NCBI RefSeq assembly: GCF_020685205.1
Contig: NZ_JAJERB010000008.1
Coordinates: forward strand, 1-64,000
Length of the DNA: 64,000 bases
DNA from: Hymenobacter translucens
GTDB taxonomy: Bacteria > Bacteroidota > Bacteroidia > Cytophagales > Hymenobacteraceae
Direction of reading: 5' to 3'
This document shows, piece by piece, positions 9,532 through 17,703 of this stretch. The notes under the pieces were generated by a model. That model was not told the DNA's origin. It saw only the letters and a program-made list of their open reading frames with translations, and ran no database searches. Within the stretch, counting starts at the first letter, position 1. The number at the start of each line of letters is the position of its first letter. A program made the position numbers and the translations under genes.

Positions 9532-9908
9532 CAGGCCAGTTAAGCGGATAAATTCTCATTTACGCTTAAGAAACTCACTTTTTCGTTTGAACTGACCGGC
9601 CAGAGCTTTCTACGCGGGCAAGTCACCGAAATTGAACATTTCCAATTTCAACAACTTACCGAGCGCCCTCTAAAGAAGGAGGGCAGCCGACTATTTTCCA
9701 GCTGGTCCGGTGGTCTTCCATCCCGCGCCGAATGGCGTAAGGAGCCTACAACGGCCTCTTGAAAAAGATTCCTTGCTTTGGGGTTTGCCGCTTGCCGGTG
9801 AGCGGGCACGCACTCTCCTACCCTGCTCCCGAGCGGGCAGCGTCTTTCCTGGCACCGGTCAGGCACCAACTGCGTCGTGACTTCCTTGCACTGGGCTCCG
9901 CCGGGGAG

Positions 9909-12527
9909 CTACTGCCGCACGACCTTCACAAAATGGCGCTGCCCGTCGGCTTCCACGGTCAGCACGTACACGCCGGGGACCGAGCGCGACAGCGCCGTAC
10001 TTAGCGCAGCTCCGGCTTCGGCCGCCGACAGGCCCACTACCTGCAGCAGCATCCGGCCGTGGGCCGAGCGCAGCACGAAACTCAGGCTGGCACCGGCCGG
10101 CAGCCCGGCAAGCGTCACCGCCCCGGTGGTCGGATTGGGATAGAGCTGCGGCCCGGGCGCTGCGGCCGGGGCGGGCACAAAGGCTACCGGTCCCCGGGTG
10201 GCCCGCCCATCGTAGTCGACCTGACGGAGGCGGTAATAGGCGGCCCCCGCCGCGCTGGGGTCAGCAAGCTGATAGGCTCGGGCAGACGCGGTCGTGCCGC
10301 TGCCCGCGACCCGGCCGATCGGGCGGAACACCTGCCCGTCGGCCGACTTCTCCAGCTCGAAATAATCGTTGCCCAGTTCCTGGGCGGTCTGCCAGCTTAG
10401 CTGCACCGTGGCCGGGCCCGTGCGCCGGGCCCCGAAGTGCAGCAGAGTTACGGGCATTGGGGAAGGGCTGCATTCATTGGCCGTCTGCTGGCCTAGGTAC
10501 GAGTACACGTTGGCACCCACCGCTGACCATTCGGTGGCGGCGGTGGTCCAGTTGGTTTGCCCCTGCTTTACCGTGGCATTGCGGATCAGCGTAAAGTCTT
10601 CTGTGGAGCCGCCGGGTACGGCCCAGCTGGTGCCGGGGTCAACGCCCTTCACTCCTATTACGTCGAGCGTAGTGGTGTTGTAGCTGAGCACGAGGGCATC
10701 GTTGCCGTTGAAATTAGTGACGCCCGAAATGGCATCGCCCTGGTTGAGAAAGTTCGCGTCGGTAGATTGGTTGTTGATGATGACGTACACCTCGCGTCCG
10801 CCCAGGGTGCCGCTCAGATTGTGGGTGGCCGTAGCCGTACTACTGCCATTCGTAAAAAGCTGCACCTGGTAGCCGGCCAGGTTTACGGGCTGATCCGAGG
10901 GGTTATAGATCTCCACAGCCTTGTTGCTGCCGCTGGTCGATTCAATGTATTCCGAGAAAAACAGCCCGCCGCAGGCCAGAGTCCCTCCCCCACTAGCTAC
11001 GTCGTCGTTGCGCAGGGTGAGCGAATGCGTTGTGGTACTGCCCCGCGCGGCCCCGCCGGTGGGCGTCCCCAGCAGCAGCCGCACCACTTCGTCGGGCTCC
11101 ACTGTGGCATCTCCCTGCACGGTTACATTCACGGACCGCGAGGTTACGCCGGCGGTAAAAGTGAGGGAGGTCGTCGTCAGGGTGTAGTCCGCCGCGTCAG
11201 CCGAGGTGTTGGCGGCGTCGATTTCGATGGGTACGGTCACGGTTCCGCTGGCGGCCGGGCTCAGGCTCACTGTAACGGTATACGTGGCGGTGCCGGAGTT
11301 GCCTTCGGCGGTGGTGGCACTGGCGCTGGCAAAGTTGAGCGTGGGCGTAGCGGTGGTTACGTCGTCGTTGGTAATGGTAAGCGAGTGGGTCGTGGGCGTA
11401 CCCAGCGTGAGCGGACCGGCGGGAGTCTGCAGCAACAGCTGCACGGTTTCGTCCGGCTCCACCGTGGCGTCCCCGTTTACCGTGACGGTTACCGTCCGGG
11501 TCAACGGCAATCCGGGCCCAAAGCTCAGCGTCTGAGGCGACGTGAACGTGTAGTCGGTGGAGGCCGTGGCGGTGGTGCCGCCGGCGTCGAGGGCTACCTG
11601 CACGGAGGCGGCGGAGCTGGGCTCGGCTGTCAGCGTTACGGTTACCACGTAGCTGGCAGTGCCGGCGCTGCCTTCGGCTTGGGTGCCCGAGGCAGCGGCA
11701 AACTGCACGGTGGGGCTAGTGCCGGTGGTCTGGAAGCCCCAGGCCCGGGCTACCAGCGACGGGTCGTTGATATAGGGGTTGTAGTTGCCCTGACTGGCGG
11801 CGGCGCGGCGGTTGCGCTCCTGCTCCTGGGCATCGACCGGGTCGGCCAGGTGCCACTGGTAGAGCATGTTCAGGTCGCCCACGGCCGTGATGACGTTCTT
11901 GCCGGAGATGAACGTCTGGTTGGCGTGCATCGTGTAGAAGTAGAACACGGCCCGGGCCAGATTGCCTTTATGGTCTTCGCGGGGCTCAAACTGGGTGTTG
12001 GTGTCCTCACTATACTCGTTGATGTTCGAGGTGGGAATCGAGGTCTGGCTGTTCAGTCCGCGGATCCACTTGGTGGTCTGGGCATCGGAAATGTCGGCAA
12101 ACGGGTCGGATCCCCGGTCTGAGTTCCACTGGATGACGGTCGGAAACAGGTGGTGAATGTCGGAGCGCATGCGCTCTACCTCATTAAACCATGACTGCGG
12201 CACGGTGTGCTCACAGTTGATGTTCTGCATCGTGGTACTGGTGCTGCTGAAGCTCAGCGGCTTGGCTTCGGTGTAGCCGGAATATACGCAGCGGACCAGC
12301 CCCTGCTGGTTGTCGACATAGTTGTAGAGCTTGGCCCGGGCCGCAGAGTAGCTTAGCACGGTACGTTTGCCATCGTACCAGTTCTGGCGCAGCCAGTCGC
12401 GCAGGGCGGCATCGCGCAGGCTGGAGGCCGGAGCGGCGGGCACGGCCGGAAATGTCTGGGCGGCCAGCTTTACCGCTTGCGCCAAACTCAGAAAAAAAAT
12501 CAGACCGATCAGAAAGGCAGCGCGCAT
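9909..12527 (-). CDS. Secreted endonuclease I family nuclease with Calx-beta, lamin-tail and T9SS domains
   Basis: About 872 residues. A Met at 12527 is preferred over one 12 codons upstream, because it gives a clean signal peptide (MRAAFLIGLIFFLSLAQA). The first 260 residues are an endonuclease I (EndA/NucM) domain: NINCEHTVPQSWF, SDIHHLFPTV, NSDRGSDPF and EPREDHKGNLARAVF. Two Calx-beta repeats follow (YVVTVTLT ... TVTVNGDATVEPDETVQLLL, and a second copy with TYTVTVSLSPAASG). Then come a lamin-tail-like domain (LFFSEYIESTSGSNKAVEIYN) and a T9SS type A sorting domain (LYPNPTTGAVTLAG). It would be an exported, possibly surface-attached DNase. It sits among pectin genes but lacks the shared operator motif, so its link to pectin use is unproven. 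Confidence 0.92.
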   Translation of the reverse strand: MRAAFLIGLIFFLSLAQAVKLAAQTFPAVPAAPASSLRDAALRDWLRQNWYDGKRTVLSYSAARAKLYNYVDNQQGLVRCVYSGYTEAKPLSFSSTSTTMQNINCEHTVPQSWFNEVERMRSDIHHLFPTVIQWNSDRGSDPFADISDAQTTKWIRGLNSQTSIPTSNINEYSEDTNTQFEPREDHKGNLARAVFYFYTMHANQTFISGKNVITAVGDLNMLYQWHLADPVDAQEQERNRRAAASQGNYNPYINDPSLVARAWGFQTTGTSPTVQFAAASGTQAEGSAGTASYVVTVTLTAEPSSAASVQVALDAGGTTATASTDYTFTSPQTLSFGPGLPLTRTVTVTVNGDATVEPDETVQLLLQTPAGPLTLGTPTTHSLTITNDDVTTATPTLNFASASATTAEGNSGTATYTVTVSLSPAASGTVTVPIEIDAANTSADAADYTLTTTSLTFTAGVTSRSVNVTVQGDATVEPDEVVRLLLGTPTGGAARGSTTTHSLTLRNDDVASGGGTLACGGLFFSEYIESTSGSNKAVEIYNPSDQPVNLAGYQVQLFTNGSSTATATHNLSGTLGGREVYVIINNQSTDANFLNQGDAISGVTNFNGNDALVLSYNTTTLDVIGVKGVDPGTSWAVPGGSTEDFTLIRNATVKQGQTNWTTAATEWSAVGANVYSYLGQQTANECSPSPMPVTLLHFGARRTGPATVQLSWQTAQELGNDYFELEKSADGQVFRPIGRVAGSGTTASARAYQLADPSAAGAAYYRLRQVDYDGRATRGPVAFVPAPAAAPGPQLYPNPTTGAVTLAGLPAGASLSFVLRSAHGRMLLQVVGLSAAEAGAALSTALSRSVPGVYVLTVEADGQRHFVKVVRQ

Positions 12528-12712
12528 AGTCAGAACAAAGCAGAACAGCCTTAAAACTAGCATTTTTCTAGGGATGCTCCACTATGCCTCCACCTTATAG
12601 CTATGCCTGTAGGTAGCACGCCCGCCTTCCCCGCCTTGTTCTATCCTTATAAAAACCCCACTGACCGCTATCAAACCCAGAAAACCAGAACTTCTGACTG
12701 CCTACCATACAA

Positions 12713-12754
12713 AACAACCAGCTCCCACAGCAGCAAGCCGCAGGAGCCGGTTGT
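12713..12754 (-). terminator. Terminator after the GH43 gene
   Basis: An inverted repeat pairs ACAACC and GCTCC with GGAGC and GGTTGT, with one mismatch between the two stem blocks. On the minus strand it is followed by a short T-rich tract (TTGTTTTGT). It lies about 50-90 nt past the stop of the GH43 gene. Confidence 0.6.
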
Positions 12755-12804
12755 AACTATTTAAAGGACTAAATCGGCGTGCCAGGCGCTCCGGCAGATA
12801 CTGC

Positions 12805-14442
12805 CTACTCTACCCGGAACCAGTCGATGTCGGCGTAGCCGGCATCGTTGGTTTTGCCGGCGCGGGTGCAGAACAAGCCCACCTTGGCCCCGATCCACTT
12901 GCCTTCCCGGGCCTGAAACTCGGCTCCTACCGGCTGGAACGTCTGTCCATCGAGGCTGTAGCTGAACTGGCACTTAGCGCCGGCCTTTACGGCAACACGC
13001 AGGTACACGGGCTGCTTGGCCGGTATTTCCACCGGCGCGGTGGTGGTTTCGGCCGTCAGCTTGTCGGCGTTCTGGCATATGCTCTGGCTAAGCAGCAGCT
13101 TGCCGTTCTGGTTGGTCACCGACACGTAGGCATAGTCCAGCCCCATCATGAGCAGGCCGGTTTTCTCGCCTTCAAACCGGGGCGTGAAGGTGAGCTTGGT
13201 GGTCGTGGTGAATACATCGGCCGGAAGCTTCTGCAGCAGCAGGTTGGGCACCTGCCACAGGTTCTTGTAGCCTTCGGGAACGGGCACCGAGTACAGGCGG
13301 GCAAAGCCCTGATTGCCGGCCACGAACAGCCAGTTCACCTGGGGGTTGGCGTGCCACTGCCACTGCAGCCCCAGCTCGTTGCCGCTGAACTCGTCGGACG
13401 ATGCCGGAGTGGCCAACGGCTGGCCCTTACCCCCTACCCCGGGCTTGCGGTACGTCAGCACGGGCTCCCCTTTGCCGTCCCCATCGGTGTCGACGCCGAT
13501 AACGGGCCAGTCGTTTTTCCAGGTCATCGGCTGCAGGTGCACGACCCGGCCGTAGGGGCCCTGGTCCTGGAAATGCAGAAACCAGTCTTCCTTGCCGCCG
13601 GGCGTATCCACCCAGGCGCCCTGGTGCGGGCCGTTGATGGGCGTCTTGCCCTGGTCCATCACGATCTTGTCTTCGTAAGGGCCAAACACATTTTTGGAGC
13701 GCAGCACCATCTGCCAGCCCGTGGGCACCCCGCCGGCCGGCGCGAAGATGTAGTAGTAGCCGTTGCGCTTGTAGAACTTGGGACCTTCCAGCGTGGGGTG
13801 CTTCTCGTGCCCGTCGAATACCAGCACCTCGTCGCCGAACAGCTTCAGCCCGTCGGGACTCATGCGGCTGACGGCCAGCACTGTCTTGAAGCCGGCCCGG
13901 GAGCCGGCAAAGCCGTGCACCAGATAGGCCTTGCCATCCTCATCCCAAAGCGGGCAGGGGTCAATCCAGCCCTTGGCTTCCTTGAGCAGGATGGGCTCTT
14001 CCCAGGGCCCGGCGGGGTTGTCGGCCCGGGTCACGAAAAGGCCCAGGTCGGGGTCGGGGTAGTAGATGTAGAACTTCTTCTTGTGGTAGCGGATGGCCGG
14101 GGCCCACACCCCGTTGCCGTGCTGGGGCAGGTCGTAGCGGGACTTGGGCGGCTGCTGAGTGAACACGGCCCCGATAATCGTCCAGTTCACCAAGTCGCGG
14201 GAGTGCAGGATCTGCAGGCCGGGCGCGGCGTTGAAGCTCGACGAGGTCAGGTAGTAGTCCTGCCCCACCCGCACCACGTCCGGGTCGGAGTAGTCGGCGT
14301 AGAGTACCGGGTTTTTGTAGGTACCGTTGCCTAGGTCGGGCACCCATACTTTCGACAGCGGCCCCTGGGCCCGAAGCAGACCGGGCAACAGGCAGGCACC
14401 CAGCAGGCAGGTCAGAAAAAGAAGACGGTTGATTTTCAGCAT
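12805..14442 (-). CDS. Glycoside hydrolase family 43 protein (arabinofuranosidase/xylosidase type)
   Basis: About 545 residues from the internal Met at 14442. That start gives a better signal peptide (MLKINRLLFLTCLLGACLLP) than the Met 11 codons upstream. The five-bladed GH43 propeller has its three acidic residues: Asp53 in DYSDPDVVRVG (base), Asp161 in GWIDPCPLWDEDG, and Glu219 in TLEGPKFYKRNG (acid). A C-terminal beta-sandwich (about 365-545, SDEFSGNELGLQWQW) matches the beta-xylosidase C-terminal concanavalin-like domain. It probably trims arabinose or xylose side chains of pectin. It lies 147 bp after the pectin esterase gene with a hairpin between, so it may be partly co-transcribed. 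The exact substrate cannot be read from sequence. Confidence 0.9.
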   Translation of the reverse strand: MLKINRLLFLTCLLGACLLPGLLRAQGPLSKVWVPDLGNGTYKNPVLYADYSDPDVVRVGQDYYLTSSSFNAAPGLQILHSRDLVNWTIIGAVFTQQPPKSRYDLPQHGNGVWAPAIRYHKKKFYIYYPDPDLGLFVTRADNPAGPWEEPILLKEAKGWIDPCPLWDEDGKAYLVHGFAGSRAGFKTVLAVSRMSPDGLKLFGDEVLVFDGHEKHPTLEGPKFYKRNGYYYIFAPAGGVPTGWQMVLRSKNVFGPYEDKIVMDQGKTPINGPHQGAWVDTPGGKEDWFLHFQDQGPYGRVVHLQPMTWKNDWPVIGVDTDGDGKGEPVLTYRKPGVGGKGQPLATPASSDEFSGNELGLQWQWHANPQVNWLFVAGNQGFARLYSVPVPEGYKNLWQVPNLLLQKLPADVFTTTTKLTFTPRFEGEKTGLLMMGLDYAYVSVTNQNGKLLLSQSICQNADKLTAETTTAPVEIPAKQPVYLRVAVKAGAKCQFSYSLDGQTFQPVGAEFQAREGKWIGAKVGLFCTRAGKTNDAGYADIDWFRVE

Positions 14443-14536
14443 CAGAAAGGAAAAGCGGAGCTTCCGGCTCCTCAAGGGTAGTCAGATTGAAATCCGGCCG
14501 TCAGAAGCAGGGCGGCCGGCGCCACTGCCCGGACAT

Positions 14537-14576
14537 GCAAACAGCGGCGCCGGAAAAGTCCGACACCGCTGTTTGG
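14537..14576. terminator. Hairpin between pectin esterase and GH43 genes
   Basis: A stem of CAAACAGCGG with CCGCTGTTTG, extended inside by CCGG/CCGA pairing, lies just past the esterase stop. No T-run follows, so it may be an attenuating or mRNA-stabilising hairpin rather than a full terminator. Confidence 0.5.
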
Positions 14577-14589
14577 CACACCGCGCAGC

Positions 14590-17199
14590 TTACTGCTTTA
14601 CGATGGTGGTGGTAACGCTTTGCTTGGCCGAGCTGTAGCGCAGCAGATAGGCACCCTTGGCCAGCCCGCTCAGTTCCAGCACCGTCTGCTCCGCCCCGAT
14701 CTGGGCCGGGAACGTAGCCAGCTTGCGGCCGTCGTAGGCGTATACCGAGATGAAGTCACCGGCGCCGGCTTTGGGGTGCTGCACCGTCACGGCCGCCTGG
14801 GCCGGGTTGGGGTACACCTGCAGACCGGCGGCGTGGGCTTTGGCCGCGTGCGTACCGGTGACGATATTCGCTTCGCCCTTCACGATGACGTTCTTCAAGG
14901 TAGCAAAGCGGGTGGTGACGGTGGTCGAGCCGCAGCTGAAGTAGGTGCGGAAGGTCAGGCGCTGGCCCGGAGTCAGCAGCAGGCCCGCGGCACCGTTGAA
15001 GGCTAGGCGGTAGGTGGCCTGCGAGGTCAGGAAGATCGGGGTGGTAAAGCCGCCGTTGGCCGTGCTGAGCAGGATGCCGCCCGGGCCCTTGCCTCCGGTC
15101 ACGTCAGCCGAGTCCGTGGCGAAGCCCGAGCGGGACCAGACCACGGCCAGCTTGGTGTTGGAGGTCGAGCCGGTCACGTAGGAAGTGAGCAGCAGCGAGT
15201 CCAGGCGGGTGTTGGCCGTAGCCGTGACGGTGAACTGCTCGTAGTAGGTGCGGTTCAGGTTGCCGCCGTTGCCCCCCAGGGCGGTGGTCCAGGCGCCATC
15301 GGCCACGGGGGCAAAGGCCTGGCCGTAGCGGTTGGAGTAGGGCGGGATGGTGGCCGCGGCTGAGCCGCTGGAAATCTGAAACTTGCGGAACGTAGGCGTG
15401 CTGGCTGCCACCGAGGAGGCGCGCACGGCCGTGCTGTCCTGGTTGTTGCGCGTCATGGGCCACCACTGCAAGGGGTCCGAAATCGGCTGGGGCGTGTTCA
15501 CCTTGGTACCGCTCACCGCCACCACGGTCGTGGCCGCGCCGGTGCTGGTGTGGGTGATGTCTCCGGCATAGTTACCGGCTGCGCTGGCGTTGAGCCGCAC
15601 GCTGATGGTCGTGTTGGGAACGGTGTTGTTGACCTGGGCAATAACCAGCGGCGTAGCCGAAGTAGACCAGTTGGTACCGCCGTTGGCCGATACCTCGTAG
15701 CCGGCCGGGGGCGTGATGGTCACGTTGTTGGTCAGGTTTACGCCCGACAGCACGTAGGTTTTCGGAGCCGAGGGGCCGTTGGAGTACTGCATGAAGCCGT
15801 TCAGGCTGCCGGTCGTCGTGACGGTGGGCACCCGCGAAATCTCTACCGTATCGGTGATTTGCGTGGCCAGGCCGGCTTTGGAGGTGCGGAGGTAGTAGTA
15901 GTACGCGGCGCCGGCGGCGGGCAGGGCGTCCGAAGCCTGGTAGTTGTAAGTCGTGTCGTTGGGAGCAATAACCTCGCTGAGCTTGGTGTACGTGCCGCGG
16001 CGGGTGGCCGAGCGGTACAGCTCAAACTTCACCTGGCTGATCGCCCAACTCAGGTTCCAGGTAAAGGCCGTAGTGCTGGCGCCCTTCACGCCGCGGAAGT
16101 TGGCCACGGCAATGTCGGGAGTAGTCGTTCCGCAGATGCCGGCGGTAGCGCAGGGGTCCCAGGTGCCGAGCACGGCGGCGCGGGTGTACGCCGCCGTATC
16201 GGCCGGGGTCAGCTGAATCGACCACGGCACGCGCTGGCTGACGTTCACGAGGCGGCCGTCGAAGTGGCGGCTCTGAAACTCGGCGTAGGTGATGGCGCTG
16301 GTCAGGGTACCGGCATCCCAGGCCGACCAGCCCACGGGGCGGATAATGTTGCTGCCCATCTTGGTTTTCAGCCACACGACTTTGGTGTTGCTACGGCTGG
16401 CGGCCGTCGAGCCGGCGTCGTTCTGCCAGGGGCGGCCCAGCGTGTAGGTGGTGAAGCCGTGGTTGTCCGGAATAATGCAGTTACGGAACACGTAGCCGTA
16501 CTGCTGCCCCTGAGGCGTGTTGGCCGCCGTGATGTAACCCAGGGAACTGTTATCGCGGCGCGTTTTGGGGTAGATGACGGAATTCTCAAATACAGCAGTG
16601 GAGCTGCCGAAGATAAAGTCCACCGTGCCGTCGATGTAGCAGTCCTTGAAGTACTGCTTCATGCCGTTGCCGTGGGCCAGCACCGTATCCTGCCCACCCA
16701 GGAAGCGGCAGTTCTTGAAGATGGCGCGGTCGGCCGTCACGTTCAGAGCCAGGGCCTGGGGCGCGTCGCCGGTGGTATTTTCAAAGGTGATGTTCAGGGC
16801 CGTGAAGTTGGCCGCGCTGATGGTCACCGAAGCCGAGTTGGCGGTGCCGTAGGTGCCGCCCCCGGGCATGGGCTTGCCGGAGAAGTCGTCGAAGGTCAGG
16901 ATCGTATTGGCCACGCTTTCCCCGATAAACTGCAGGAAGGGCTTGTTGCTGGGCACGTTGATCTTCTCCTTGTACTTGCCATTCTTGATGAAGATGGTGT
17001 AGGGTGTGGTACGGCCGGTGGGCGCGGCGTTCACGGCGGCCTGCACCGAGGTGAACATGCCGGTGCCGTCCTTGGCGACTACCGCGTCGTAGGTCTGGGC
17101 CCGGGCCGTGATGCTCAGCAGCAGCATGAGCAGGACGCTCAGCAGGGTAAGCGGCCGCCAGGCTGGCTGTGTTCCGGCAGGAGTACAATTTTTAGTCAT
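14590..17199 (-). CDS. Large secreted pectinesterase (CE8) with T9SS sorting domain
   Basis: An 869-residue protein with a signal peptide (about 1-35, ending TARAQ). Residues about 38-345 are a complete CE8 pectin methylesterase: NGKYKEKI (73-80), PQALAL (147-152), GGQDTV with Asp171, TVDFIFGSS with Asp194 as nucleophile, and LGRPW with Arg256. A fibronectin-like segment (about 365-460) and beta-sandwich segments follow. The last 80 residues are a T9SS sorting domain (LQVYPNPAQAAVTVQHP ... KGAYLLRYSS). It would remove methyl esters from pectin outside the cell. The operator-like motif at 17278-17312 lies about 80 bp upstream. Its sorting domain resembles that of the pectate lyase at 17704 (shared DGRK-ATxPA). 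Confidence 0.94.
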   Translation of the reverse strand: MTKNCTPAGTQPAWRPLTLLSVLLMLLLSITARAQTYDAVVAKDGTGMFTSVQAAVNAAPTGRTTPYTIFIKNGKYKEKINVPSNKPFLQFIGESVANTILTFDDFSGKPMPGGGTYGTANSASVTISAANFTALNITFENTTGDAPQALALNVTADRAIFKNCRFLGGQDTVLAHGNGMKQYFKDCYIDGTVDFIFGSSTAVFENSVIYPKTRRDNSSLGYITAANTPQGQQYGYVFRNCIIPDNHGFTTYTLGRPWQNDAGSTAASRSNTKVVWLKTKMGSNIIRPVGWSAWDAGTLTSAITYAEFQSRHFDGRLVNVSQRVPWSIQLTPADTAAYTRAAVLGTWDPCATAGICGTTTPDIAVANFRGVKGASTTAFTWNLSWAISQVKFELYRSATRRGTYTKLSEVIAPNDTTYNYQASDALPAAGAAYYYYLRTSKAGLATQITDTVEISRVPTVTTTGSLNGFMQYSNGPSAPKTYVLSGVNLTNNVTITPPAGYEVSANGGTNWSTSATPLVIAQVNNTVPNTTISVRLNASAAGNYAGDITHTSTGAATTVVAVSGTKVNTPQPISDPLQWWPMTRNNQDSTAVRASSVAASTPTFRKFQISSGSAAATIPPYSNRYGQAFAPVADGAWTTALGGNGGNLNRTYYEQFTVTATANTRLDSLLLTSYVTGSTSNTKLAVVWSRSGFATDSADVTGGKGPGGILLSTANGGFTTPIFLTSQATYRLAFNGAAGLLLTPGQRLTFRTYFSCGSTTVTTRFATLKNVIVKGEANIVTGTHAAKAHAAGLQVYPNPAQAAVTVQHPKAGAGDFISVYAYDGRKLATFPAQIGAEQTVLELSGLAKGAYLLRYSSAKQSVTTTIVKQ

Positions 17200-17230
17200 A
17201 GATCAAGAAACGTTATGAGTGGGATTCCAA

Positions 17231-17240
17231 GCTAATATTA
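17231..17240 (-). promoter_or_regulatory. Putative -7 element of the pectin esterase promoter
   Basis: On the minus strand the sequence is TAATATTAGC, identical to the element at 21418-21427 in front of the PL1 lyase. It lies 37 bp downstream of motif copy B. Confidence 0.5.
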
Positions 17241-17277
17241 CCAGGATTGTACCCCGCAGGCACTCTACCGGGGCGGG

Positions 17278-17312
17278 TTTATTTATGCAATCGTTATCGG
17301 GAACGTTGCCAA
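17278..17312 (-). promoter_or_regulatory. Pectin-locus operator-like motif, copy B
   Basis: Read on the minus strand: TTGGCAACGTTCCCG, ATAACGATTGC, ATAAATAAA. All invariant positions of the four-copy consensus are kept. It faces the pectin esterase gene. Confidence 0.75.
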
Positions 17313-17354
17313 TGGTGGTATTTACCCCGATGATTCGCCTGACTAGCGGCCAAA

Positions 17355-17385
17355 GCCCTGGGCAGAAGAAAGTTCTGCCCAGGGC
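17355..17385. terminator. Perfect 13-bp hairpin between divergent operators
   Basis: GCCCTGGGCAGAA pairs perfectly with TTCTGCCCAGGGC across a 5-nt loop. It resembles a transcription terminator, but no gene ends here and no clear T-run follows on either strand. It lies midway between two divergent promoters and may act as an insulator or be a relic. Confidence 0.5.
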
Positions 17386-17552
17386 ATAACAATAGAACAA
17401 TTCCAATAAATCATCCTTATCAAACTGGCCTATACCCCCCGTTTTCATGACTTCCCGGTAACCCTTCCGGTTTGCACAACCGATTGTTAAAACCACGGTC
17501 TGCTTCCCCAAATAGTGCGAAACTCAGTGCTTACTTACCTGGGAAGCCCGGA

Positions 17553-17587
17553 CTGACAACGTTCCCGACATCGATTGCGGAAATAAA
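17553..17587 (+). promoter_or_regulatory. Pectin-locus operator-like motif, copy C
   Basis: The sequence is CTGACAACGTTCCCG, ACATCGATTGC, GGAAATAAA. It faces the pectate lyase gene starting at 17704. A TAACATCAG element follows at 17624-17632, 36 bp downstream. Confidence 0.75.
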
Positions 17588-17623
17588 GCCGGGGCGCCCT
17601 CAAGTTGGACACGACTTATTCAC

Positions 17624-17632
17624 TAACATCAG
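17624..17632 (+). promoter_or_regulatory. Putative -7 element of the pectate lyase operon
   Basis: TAACATCAG aligns with TAATATTAG in front of two other pectin genes and has the same 36-bp spacing from the operator-like motif. A TTG at 17605-17607 could be the -33 element, with a 16-bp spacer. Confidence 0.45.
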
Positions 17633-17703
17633 TATCGCAATGAAGTACTGGTTGGCTGCGCTTCTGGCAACAGCAGCCCCTCGTTTCATGCCAAAAGTCA
17701 GTT

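Larger units (their letters stand above)
9304..9908. other. 605-bp intergenic region with the susC promoter
   Basis: No convincing gene is seen. The part nearest susC holds a TAAATTTAA element (9451-9459, minus strand) and the shared 35-bp motif at 9497-9531. A small hairpin (GCCCTC ... GAGGGC, about 9663-9684) lies some 225 nt past the stop of the endonuclease gene and may end its transcript. Nothing else was recognised. Confidence 0.6.
17200..17703. other. 504-bp divergent promoter region between pectin genes
   Basis: This region separates the minus-strand pectin esterase from the plus-strand pectate lyase. It holds two outward-facing copies of the 35-bp motif (17278-17312 and 17553-17587), their putative -7 elements, and between them a perfect 13-bp inverted repeat at 17355-17385. 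No credible gene is seen. Confidence 0.7.

Noticed and set aside
11000..11700. Repetitive DNA within the endonuclease gene considered as a tandem repeat
   Set aside because: It is explained by two diverged Calx-beta protein domains rather than a DNA-level repeat.
17203..17511. A 102-codon minus-strand frame upstream of the pectin esterase
   Set aside because: It covers the operator-like motif, its promoter element and the hairpin, and has no protein-family features.
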